Shown here one piece after another: positions 46,844 through 56,290 of a DNA stretch of 64,000 bases. The position numbers and the translations under genes were made by a program. Below the pieces are notes generated by a model that was not told the origin of the DNA, made no database searches, and was given only the letters and a program-made list of their open reading frames with translations. Each line of letters opens with the position of its first letter. Position 1 is the first letter of the stretch. Source of the stretch: Gnetum montanum (taxonomy: Eukaryota; Streptophyta; Gnetopsida; Gnetales; Gnetaceae); NCBI GenBank assembly GCA_015680685.1, contig MNCI01004147.1, forward strand, positions 65,451 to 129,450, written 5' to 3'.

Positions 46844-49726
46844 ATGGCCCCGAAACGTGCATAGCAGGAGGGTCCTGTTTAAGGTGGAGCGAAACAATCT
46901 CGGAGAGGTGGAAGACAAGTCCCTGCTGGACAACATGCAGAATAGGAGGTGCAATCATTCAGCATCCATCAAGAAGAACCTCCTACCAGATGGTCCAGGC
47001 AGGCAGAAGGAGGAGCTGCTACTGCGCCTGAACCAGGACAACAACTCACGTTATCCCCGAAGTGTGTTCAGGCTATCCATGAGAAGTCCACACTCCCTGC
47101 AGTGATTATGGAGCTAAACTTCGAATCTTTTGCAAAGTTTGCTCTTGAGGCTATTAGGGATCACCTCAAGGGGTCTCCCTTATGGCCTATCCTCTCTAAA
47201 AGTGGTGCCTGGTACTTAGGTGAAATGTACCAGTTCTGGCACAATAGGGAGCAAGGCACCATGATTAACATTTGTGGTGTGACAATTGATTTCTCTACAT
47301 AGGCTATTTCAGAAGCGTTAAACCTTTCAAACATAGGGCCTCATGTTGCTCGATTATCTACTCGTTCAGACCTTGATGTGCGAAAGGATTGGTTAGAGAA
47401 GGCTTATGGCAGAGACAAAGCATTTGGAGAATTGATGGCGGAAGAGAGAGTTTATTTTAAAATTGGAACCTATCACCTCTTCCCCACAAAAGGCTTAAAA
47501 AGAATATCCACGTATGTGGCCAGAGGATGTGTAGTGTTGATGGGAAAGGTTAACGCTAACCTTCCCCATCTATATTTGATGGAGATCCTAAGGCGATTTG
47601 AAGAACAGAAGTCAGGGAAGATGGCGTTACCTTTTCCCTACCTTATCAGAAAACTGTGCCAACGGGCTGGTATTCGAGGATACACAAATGATGTCCTCCG
47701 AAAAGCCCAAAATGCTTCTTATGTGGAATTACTAAAGGCGCTAGCTCCAAGAAAGAGCACTGGTGAAGAGCTAAGACTAGATGAAGAAGAAGAACAGATG
47801 ACTGGACCACTTGCAACCCAACTTGCAGGACCCAGTCAATCTCTAGCCATGGGTCCCAGCCAACAATAAGAAGCAGTGCCTAGCACAGGTCAGGATCAGC
47901 TGCCACCACCACAAGACTACAGACCGTTGATGAGCCATCTTCGGCCCATCGTTAAGATGGTTAGTTGGGGAAGTCGTGATGACACAAGCCTCTTTCACGT
48001 CTTTGACGATGCCATTCATCCTACAATTTCGCTTGATCACATAAGGGGTGAAGTCTCAATTCAAACAGGAGGAGGGGTAAGCAGATGGTCGCAACAGATC
48101 TCAAGAAACACGACATCTTTCCAGGTGCAGTTAGAGACTGGTGAAGGGGCCACTGAGGTGGTCATGCAACACCAGAATGCCGTGGGAGCTGCAAATGTGG
48201 TCGTAGATCACATCAAGGAATCTTTCAATGTACCTGTTGTGCCACCGGTAGATCTCTCAGGAGCACAAGATGCTCAAACTCTGGTCAGAACCTCAATGAC
48301 TCCTGCGGAACATGAGGATGCACTGGATAGATTTCTTCAAACAAGGCAAGTCATGATGTCCCTGTTTGACATCCCCCAGGATGTAACAGCAATTCAATCA
48401 GACCTCATTTCTACAAAGGGGAAGCTTGTCATATCCGAAGTAAGGGCAAAGCATGCTGAAGGTGAAGTGTAGAGACTACAAGAGCAGCTCATAGCCTTAC
48501 AAGTAGCATAGCGGGATCCTCTACAGTTTGTTCCCGCAGACTAGCTGGATAACTTTAGAATCGAGCAACTAAATAAATTGATAGCAGAAAATAAGAAGGT
48601 GGTAGAAGAAAAGGAGAAGGCTGTTTGGGATGCCTTTGCATCACAGGCACAAACCCATTTGCATCTTAAGGCTCTCAAGGCCTTAGAAGAAGAGAATAAG
48701 AAGTTGGTTGTAAATAACTTGCGGTTGGCGTGTGTAGAGAAACAAAAGAATGTTCTCGATGAACACTTTCATCAGCTATGAGAACAATTCATTCAGGTCA
48801 ACTGGGATGTGAGCCATTTAGCCAGAGAAAATTAAACCCTCTTAATGGAGGAGGTACACGCTATTCGCCAAAAATTAGCCATCAAAATAAGCGCGTGGCA
48901 GAATGAGGCTAAACAACATGAGAAGCTAAAGGAGCACTTTTGTGATCAAGTGGGGATGTACAAACAAATCTTGGAGAAGGAGATCCATATGTCCAAGGCT
49001 CAAATAAATAACATTAGTGCTCAGCACACTGATTGGAGGGCCATATTGGACAATTATGCCTTCGCCCACCAAGCGGAAGTTAAAAACTGGGACCTACAGA
49101 CCCAAGACTTGACTGAATACATGGAGTTGGAAAACCTTAGATATGCCAACTTTGCCATGTTAACAATAGGATGCCTGAGGTCAAAGCTTGAGTAGTAGGT
49201 AGCTTCCACCCACATCAAATATGAAGCAAAATTTGCAGAGCGCAAGAAGCTAGCTGAGAAACTAGATTTTGCAAATTCTAAACTGGCGGTGGTAAAAGAA
49301 AGCTACCAGGGATAGAAAAATGTTGCAACTGACTTGGCTCGATAGCTAACAGATCTTCATGAATACAAAGATAAAGCCAGAGCCTATGAAGAGGAACTAC
49401 GGGTGTTCACGGCATGGTATGTCAAAGCCAATCAAATGTTCCCACAACTACCCTGTCCGTGGAAAGTGCCAACTCCGTCAAACATTGGAACATTAGCATG
49501 GATGGCACAAGATCCTCAGATCGAAGAGGAGAAGCTCCAGGCCATTTCTTCAGCATCGTCAACCTTCAAAGCCTGGAGCACAAGACAAAGGGAAGGCACC
49601 AAACTACATGAGTTCCACATTTTTGTAGTTGTAGTTATATATATTCTATGTGTTGTGCTTTCTTCCCACACTGCGGTTTCATTTCATTTTTTCCAGTTAA
49701 TAATCCCATACGTATCCATTGTGTAA
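46844..49726 (+). pseudogene. Element B 3' ORF: Athila-type third ORF with coiled coil, about 14 in-frame stops
   Basis: One frame runs from ATG 46844 (MAPKRA...) to 49726 over 961 codons, except a short shifted stretch near 49260-49320. Residues ~90-330 have MELNFESFAKFALEAIRDHL, FWHNREQGTMINICGVTI, GTYHLFPTKGLKRISTYV and ALPFPYLIRKLCQRAG. These resemble the domain annotated as putative plant transposon protein in the 3' ORF of Athila-type elements. About 540-830 is lysine-, glutamine- and glutamate-rich coiled coil. The end (~925-955) is a hydrophobic stretch that could be a membrane segment or 3' UTR read-through. Stops are at 46862, 46880, 46943, 47300, 47867, 48470, 48509, 48542, 48779, 48833, 49193, 49196, 49343 and, in the shifted frame, 49314. 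Ten are TAG, three TAA and one TGA. The function is unknown; it is sometimes called env-like from its position. Confidence 0.7.
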
Positions 49727-49775
49727 TCAATAGAGCTTGTTCTCTTTGTAACTCGAGGATGCATTTTTATTCAAT

Positions 49776-49785
49776 CGTGGGGGTA
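49776..49785 (+). promoter_or_regulatory. Polypurine tract of element B
   Basis: CGTGGGGGTA directly before the 3' LTR start TGATGGG. The upstream block CTCGAGGATGCATTTTTATT is also conserved in A and C. Confidence 0.8.
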
Positions 49786-50611
49786 TGATGGGATGCAATA
49801 TCGCCTGGGTCGAGATATCATGTCCGTCACGATATCGCATCCCCCACGATATCGCGTACACGATATTGCAGTGCGCCACAATGTCTATAAATAAGAAGTG
49901 GCTCTCCCTTGTTTTGGGGGGAATTAGGAGTTAGAAGTAGCGAAGCTTTGGCAGTTTGACCACTTCAGAGATAGATTATTTTTTCCCGTGTTTTCCCGCA
50001 GTGTGGTGAATGTAATTGTATGACATTCTTTATTTGAGTGTGACGTACTTGGACACGCACATGACCGGAAATAAAGATCGAGATTACTTCATCATTGCAG
50101 CAGTCAGTTATTTATTTATCTATTTAATGTTATTTACTGTTCTCTCTCTCTCACCCTTAAACTCCTAGAACGCGAAACGAGTGCGACTTGATTACGAGCA
50201 TTTAAGTGTGACTACTTGGTAGCCCAGTGGTGTACCTAGGATTTGCGCTTGGTAATCCCAGTGGTAGTCATGCACGAGGTCCAAGATGTGTATGGTTGAT
50301 CAAGGAATCGATTGCTCGTCGCACTTAGGCTAGATTAGATTTCCTTACCTTTCCTCCTAGCTTAGCTTAGTTAATCTTACATTCCACTGCCTTCAAGAGT
50401 AGCGTTAGAATTAGGAACATATCATACACCTCATCTGGACTAAACCATACATGACAAATACAATACTAGTCTAGGTGGGAAGACAACAAACTGCGACCTA
50501 AGGATAACTGTCTAGGTGCCACAACTAGTCCGTCTGCGGAGTTTGACCGGATCGTGCATGAGAACGCTCGTGTTCATATGGTTGAGTGTAGGGGTACCTC
50601 TCCACTCATCA
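49786..50611 (+). repeat. Element B 3' LTR
   Basis: 826 bases. U3 carries five GATATC-like words (49794-49866) against six in the 5' copy, and TATAAATA is at 49886-49893. From the TATA onward it matches the 5' LTR closely, with mainly C/T and G/A differences. Confidence 0.94.
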
Positions 50612-52488
50612 GTGAAGTAATGTGATGTCATTGGACAATGGTTTGGACTTGGTTTAAATCTTGGACAAATAGGCTAATGATTACTTTGACCATCAATAAC
50701 ACATAAGAATTCATTATGCCTATGGTAAGACACCTCACATCTCGATTTCAGCAATCCTTTCTACAATCCATCTCATCTCATTGTATGAATAATTATAACT
50801 TGTGGTTTTGTGTAACATAGCGTAATTTTCCTCACCTGGTGATACTAACATGTGTGTTTTGCTAGATAGGTATGCATTACATTCAACTCCTTAAGTGCCT
50901 AAGGACACTTTTAGGCATGGTTATACAAGGGCACTAAGGGCTGGAGCCTACTTTGGGGAGGACCCACTTGTATAACTCTTATATTTCATACTTTCCAAGA
51001 AAGTCCACATCATCTTGTGCCTTCCAAGACATCCAATAAACTTCCCGTATCATCTAATAATCTGTCCATACATCAAAAATTCATTATCCATTTCTTATCC
51101 ATACCATAAACTTTCATTGCTCGAGATTTCTTCTTCATGAACCTTGAATGCTAACTTGTTAAAAAAAATGCATCACTCATAGCCCATGACCCCCTAGACA
51201 AGCTTTATATCTTTCAAGAATTTCATTTGACTCATTTGTTTCAAGAAAAATCAATGAAAATTTTGAATTTTTTAATGATGATATCGTAGTCACAATGTTG
51301 TATCTACGATGTATGATCTATGATGTTGTGCATATAAAAATAGTATATATACATGTGAGAGTTGGTGAAATTTTTCATCTCTCATTTGTAGCAAGAGAAG
51401 TTTTTGTAGATTTTTCTTAACCCTCTTGTACATTAGCTTCCAAAGGTCATAACTACGTCATTGAAGCTTTGATTTCCAAAAGTCTTAAATCCTAGTGATC
51501 CCAAAGCGCTCAACTTAGTCATGGTGGGAGGGGGGAGGGGGTGTGGATGTGGTGGTGGGGGCGAGGAGTGGTGGTTGTGGTGTATTGCATGATATATAAG
51601 CAAGTGAAAATTTTAAAAATTGAGCCAAAAATTCTTAACACTAGAAGATATTATAAGGGGTAAGTACAAAGAAATAATAAGAATCTTAAATTTAATTAAT
51701 CAAACTATAGCCATAAAGATTTAGATAACCCTCTTAATAGACCATATCAACTATTTTTGGCCATTATAAGCAAGGGAAACAATAGAAGGTCATAAGTAAC
51801 TAAAAGATATAACACCTAAGGGGTTCCTTTTTGAAAATTTTTTGAACTCTGTAATCGTAATAAGATAAGAACTTAATCTAACCAAGGGTATGATTAAGGT
51901 AAATAACTATTAAGAATTGATAGGAACACCCTAATAATTTCAAATCCTTGTTGATTGCAGATGACCCAGAAGAGGATACCAGAAGGAGTACCTTCACAAA
52001 AGGGGAGCAAAAGATAAAGGAGCTATGGTAGAGGTTGAGCGGGGGAACAAACCCCACAAGAAGAACACACAAAGAAGGAGGCTCAATCATACAACATTCA
52101 TCAAGAAACTCTTGCTACAAAGCACTTAGCCTAAGGAGAGGCAAAAATTCCACAAGCACCTAAACAAGGATAGTGCATCATGATGTCACCAGATTGCCTC
52201 CAAGCCATTCAAAAAGATCGATCATGTCCATGATCATCATGGAATTGAATTTTGGCCCCTTTATGGAATTTTCTCCATAAGCAGTGAAGACGCAACTCTA
52301 AGCAACTGCATTATGGTCCACACTAATCAACAACGGTGAATGAAACTTAGGAGAAACCTAACAATTTGGGCAAAAAATATGGGCCAATGCTATAGTGAAA
52401 CTTGAAGTGATCTTTGTGGCATACTTAGTGGAAAGGACATATGGAAAAAGAAGATAGGGAAAAGAGGAGAAAATTTCTAGAAACCTGA
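50612..52488 (+). pseudogene. Element C middle: untranslated block, internal promoter-like region and start of the 3' ORF
   Basis: The untranslated block resumes after element B. It has a hairpin TGCCTAA/TTAGGCA (50896-50902 with 50911-50917) and pairing arms TTATACAAG (50921-50929) and CTTGTATAA (50967-50975). A GATATCGTAG word near 51284 and TATAAAAA at 51333-51340 mirror the internal promoter of B. The 3' ORF begins at ATG 51961 (MTQKRI...) after TTGATTGCAG. Short matches to B (SYNIHQE, CLQAIQKD) confirm homology. Stops are frequent, and the ORF is lost before solo LTR D at 52489. Confidence 0.65.
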
Positions 52489-53365
52489 TGATGAAGCTCT
52501 ATATAGTCGATGTGTTAACTAGGCTATGTATATGGGGCCCCGTTGATGCGGCCCTATTGATGCATCTCTCCATGCGTCGACGTGGCCCCGTTTACATAGG
52601 GCCTGTTTTAGCCTATAAATAAGTGGCCCTCCGCCACACCTAGGCATCTTTCGAGTAGTTGTAGCGAAGCCCTTGCAGTTTGTTTCCATAGGAGTTAGAT
52701 TATTTTCCCAAGTGCATGCCCGCAGTGTGATGCTTGTAATTGTACAACACCTTTATTCGAGTGTGACATACTTGGACGCACACATGACTGGAAATAAAGA
52801 TCGAGATTACTTCATCATTGCAGCATTCACTTAGTTTTAATTGTTTAATTGTTATTGTTAATTGTCATTGTTATTTATTGTTTTCTTAGTTAATATTTAT
52901 TTATCATAATTTACTATTCTTGTTGTTAACTGCGGAATGAGTACGACTTAATCACGAGCATTTAAGTGTGGCTACTTGGTAACCCAGTAGCGTACCTAGG
53001 ATCTACACTTGGTAATCCTAGTAGTAGTCGTGCACGAGGTTCAAGATGTGCATGGATGATTAAGGAATGGATGCTCATCGCACTTAGGCTAGCTTAGACT
53101 TCATTTCCTATTGCTTATTAGTTTAATCAAGATTATTTTCCATTGTCTCTAAGAGTAGCACTAGTTTAGGATCACATCATACGCCTCACTCTGGACTAAA
53201 CCATACGTGACAAAGCAAATACTAGTCCAAGTGGGAAGACAGCGAACTGTGATCAACGTGTAACTATCTAGATACCACAACTAGCTTGTCCACGGAGTTT
53301 GACCGGATCATGCATGAACGCTCGTATTCATATGGTTGAGTGTAGGGGTACCTTGCCACTCATCA
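52489..53365 (+). mobile_element. Solo LTR D, nested in element C
   Basis: 877 bases, TGATGAAGCTC...CTCATCA. Flanks are CCTGA (52484-52488) and CCTAA (53366-53370), a duplication differing by one transition. U3 lacks GATATC words and instead has GGCCCCG/TTGATGCGGCCC modules (52535-52603), as the LTR of element F does. TATAAATA is at 52614-52621. There is no internal sequence, so it is the product of LTR-LTR recombination. Confidence 0.88.
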
Positions 53366-53370
53366 CCTAA

Positions 53371-53608
53371 CAACAAAGGGAAGAAGTGGATGGAAGAGCC
53401 ATCATCGCCCGAAATATGAACTACATCAAGCCACTTCAGATTTTTTTTAATCATGTAACTGTGTCATTTTTGTACACACCACTACGACACTCAGAGTCAA
53501 TCAGTAGTTAGAGTTAGTCAATAATCCCATACCTTCCCAATATTTTGTAAGGAACTTGTTCTTCTTTTTGTTCACTCAAGGACGAGTTTTCATCTAGTTG
53601 TGGGGGTA
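53371..53608 (+). other. Element C 3' end and polypurine tract
   Basis: This is the last part of the C body after solo LTR D. It holds TCAAGGACGAGTTTTCAT and GTTGTGGGGGTA (polypurine tract at 53600-53608) directly before the 3' LTR. It corresponds to 49590-49785 of element B. Confidence 0.7.
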
Positions 53609-54478
53609 TGATGAATCGTGTTTTTCAGCAGCTAAGACATCTTAGCCTCGATATCAAAGCTTTGATATCGAATCTCATGCTACGTTATCGGATATCTGAT
53701 ATCGCAAGATGTGTGCTTGCCTATAAATATAGCACTTGGACGTATGATCTGAGTAACTTTCATTCCACCCTTAGGTAGACTCTTATAGTTTTGTTTCATA
53801 GTTTTAATAATAAAGTGAATGCCCACAGTGTGGTGTTGAGCAATTGTACGAAATCTTTATTCAAGTGAAGTGTACTTGGACATAGTTCATGTTCGAAAAT
53901 AAAGATCGAGATTTCTTTTTATCATTATAGTATCCACTTAGTTTTACAATTTTACTTAGCATAGTTTCTATTGTTTTCTTAGTTTAATCATTTACATTTC
54001 CAAGTACTTTACTTTCTTGTTTATTAGTAAAGCAAAATAAGTACGACTGGTTTCAAGCATTTAAGTGTAATCATTTGGTAATCCTAGTAGTGTTATAGCT
54101 TGGTTTGCCTAGTAGGATAATGCTTGGTAACCCAGTAACAATTTCATGAGCCCAAGGCATGTACGGTAAGCCAGGACTAGATGCTCATCGCTCTAGGCTA
54201 GAGTAGATTTAGATTACTATCATTTCTTAGATTTAGGATTAAATTTCATTCTCAATTATGTTTATCGCTAGGAGTAAAATGGACCTAACAACATCAATTA
54301 TCATAAGCCTCACTTTGGACTAAACCATGTGACAAAGCTACCACTAGTCCAAGTGTCCTGCGATCAATGCTTAACAATCTAAATGCCACAACTAGTCCCG
54401 TCTACGGAATTCAACCAGATCATGCGTGAACGCTTGTGATTTGTATGGTTGGGCATAGGGGGTACTTGCCCCTCATCA
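53609..54478 (+). repeat. Element C 3' LTR
   Basis: 870 bases, TGATGAATCG...CTCATCA, followed by the target duplication ATGGT. It matches the 5' LTR 40217-41098 along its length, with GATATC words in U3 (53650-53703) and CCTATAAATATAG near 53731. Confidence 0.92.
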
Positions 54479-54483
54479 ATGGT

Positions 54484-56290
54484 CTATCATTGGAAAGTCT
54501 GAAATAGTTACAAGGCCTTAAATTATCACCTCTAATGTTAGATTGTCGTGAAGACTAAATGTTAGAGTTTTGTGAACTGTATAGATTTACACAAACTTCA
54601 TTTTGGCTCCAAGAGCATTTAACAAGAAGATTATATTATTTGTGAACTACTTATTTACATCATTTATTCATCATCTATTGTTTCATGATCCCTTGCTTCA
54701 CCTTTCTTCAATATTTATACTCACTATTTGATTGATTACAACTATTACTCTAATTAGTGTGTTAACTCATACTATGTGAGAGTTCATCATTGTCAATTTT
54801 AGTTTATCTCACAACGTGGTTAGGAAATTTCCCCATGGTCATTCTTAAGTAGGACTTGGTTTACACATGAACATTACATCACCATAGCTTAGCCTTCTTA
54901 TGCTCAAACTTTTCACATACTTTGTTTGCCACTTAACATGATTAGGAAGTTTTCCCATGGTCATTCATAAGTAGGACTTGGTTTACACATGAACACTACA
55001 TCACCATAGCTCTAACCTTCTTATGCTTAAACTCTTTACATACTTTGTTTGGCTTTTACTTTGCAATATATGCAATATAGATAAGCTTCCCATCTACTTC
55101 ATTGCTCATGAGTTCACCCTACTTGCCTTGTACTTCAATTCCTTTCTACTCCAAGCTCTTTTTGAATGCTAGGGGATAAATGATGATCATGTGACTCATT
55201 ATTATTTTACTCACAACTACTTTCCTCATCTTCTATAATTCCTTGAATCTTTAAAGGACTATTCTAGATCATAGTTATTAGTATTCCTTCAACATTTTAC
55301 TTCTATGATACACACTCTAGGTCATAATTGTTGTTATTCCTTTAACCTCTTCTATGACACTTCTTTTTACAATGCTATTAAGGTGTCACAATAAGACTAA
55401 CTTGGAAAACCCAAGTAACCAGAGTCATCTTTGGATTCAAGTTGCAAACGCCAAAGTATTTGTATAATGATTTGCATTTTACTTGGAAAGTATAAAACAA
55501 TGTCATATTTAATGAGTAACATAGCTGAACTGAAGTATACACCAATAAATTCATTTATCAAGGAAGCTCTGCTACTCTATGGTCTCGAGACATGCCTCAT
55601 GATAGATTAATAACGTAGATGCAAAGACGCGAGAACGTAAATTCGAGTAATGACACTTTTCGGCAATCCTGCACTGCACAACAATGAGATTTTGTGAAAG
55701 TAATATTTCAACAACTCCGCTGCATCAGTTGGAAGCAAAAAAATTTATCTGACCATTGTGACTCTCTGTCCATGCAGTAAGCCATTTCAATCTGCGGGTT
55801 TACTAATCTGTTTCATCATTTATGACATGAAAGACTTCTAAATGGCCTTTGGAGGCACAGTTCAACGGGAAGTGTACTGCAAGTAGTACATTCTTCGCCA
55901 CCCATATTGAAAGCAAATAAGTTTGGAACATTCTAGATTGGTGTATATATTACAAGTTACAAAAGTTTCCTGGGTTGCAACTACTGATGTTAGGAGGAAA
56001 GGTGGTAGCCGAAAAGCTCAGGAGATTATCTGAACTAATTTAAATTTCACCTTCGGCTTGCAAACACTCTGGAAGACCGGAAGAAATAAGATGGTGCTTG
56101 GAAGTCCTCCTAATGTAGTCCTTGCGTTGAAGCATTTGCCCTTAAAAATATTGGCATAGAATATCGTGTAACTGTGTTGTCTCTTCCAAACGAAACACCC
56201 TTCAGCAATTAAAAGCCCTAGGACGTTAAGCAGGCGTCAGAATTCCCTTGGAATCACGTTTTTCATCCCTTGATGATGAAAACGAAGGGT
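54484..56290. other. Intergenic DNA downstream of the PPR gene
   Basis: AT-rich with no supportable ORF. A ~120-base tandem duplication lies at 54821-55052. The last few hundred bases before 56290 are probably the 3' UTR of the PPR gene (- strand); no clear polyadenylation signal was picked out. 54484-54560 may be the continuation of the LINE remnant cut by element C, but cannot be confirmed. Confidence 0.5.
54821..55052 (+). repeat. Tandem duplication, ~122-base unit
   Basis: Copies at 54821-54942 and 54943-55052 share AGTAGGACTTGGTTTACAC, CACATGAAC, CATCACCATAGCT and CATACTTTGTTTG. The second copy lacks the last ~12 bases. It is non-coding. Confidence 0.85.

Larger units (their letters stand above)
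41957..50611 (+). mobile_element. Element B: full-length pol-less Athila-like retrotransposon, 8655 bases, nested in C
   Basis: LTRs 41957-42799 and 49786-50611 are nearly identical over most of their length. The target duplication is GTGAA (41952-41956 and 50612-50616). The order is 5' LTR, tRNA-Asp-type primer site, gag, conserved untranslated block, internal U3-like promoter, a 960-codon 3' ORF, polypurine tract, 3' LTR. No protease, RT, RNase H or integrase is present, so it must depend on a relative such as element A. It inserted into the untranslated block of C, which is homologous to its own. Confidence 0.95.
40217..54478 (+). mobile_element. Element C: pol-less Athila-like retrotransposon hosting two later insertions
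   Basis: LTRs 40217-41098 and 53609-54478 start TGATGAATC and end CTCATCA. Flanking pentamers are identical (ATGGT at 40212-40216 and 54479-54483). The own sequence of C is 40217-41956, 50612-52488 and 53371-54478, about 4.7 kb; the rest is element B and solo LTR D. It keeps a primer site, a short gag stub (41231-41578), the conserved untranslated block with pairing arms (50921-50975), an internal promoter-like stretch near 51281-51345, and the first part of the 3' ORF (51961-~52480). There is no trace of protease, RT or integrase. Confidence 0.92.

Noticed and set aside
46844-49726. Reassigned stop codons (TAG/TAA read as glutamine)
   Set aside because: IWS1 and the PPR gene in the same window use TAG and TAA as normal stops, and the decay of methylated CAG/CAA explains the pattern.
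52481-53370. Solo LTR D beginning at 52486 instead of 52489
   Set aside because: Starting at 52486 leaves flanks AAACC and CCTAA, which do not match; starting at 52489 gives CCTGA and CCTAA, a near-match.
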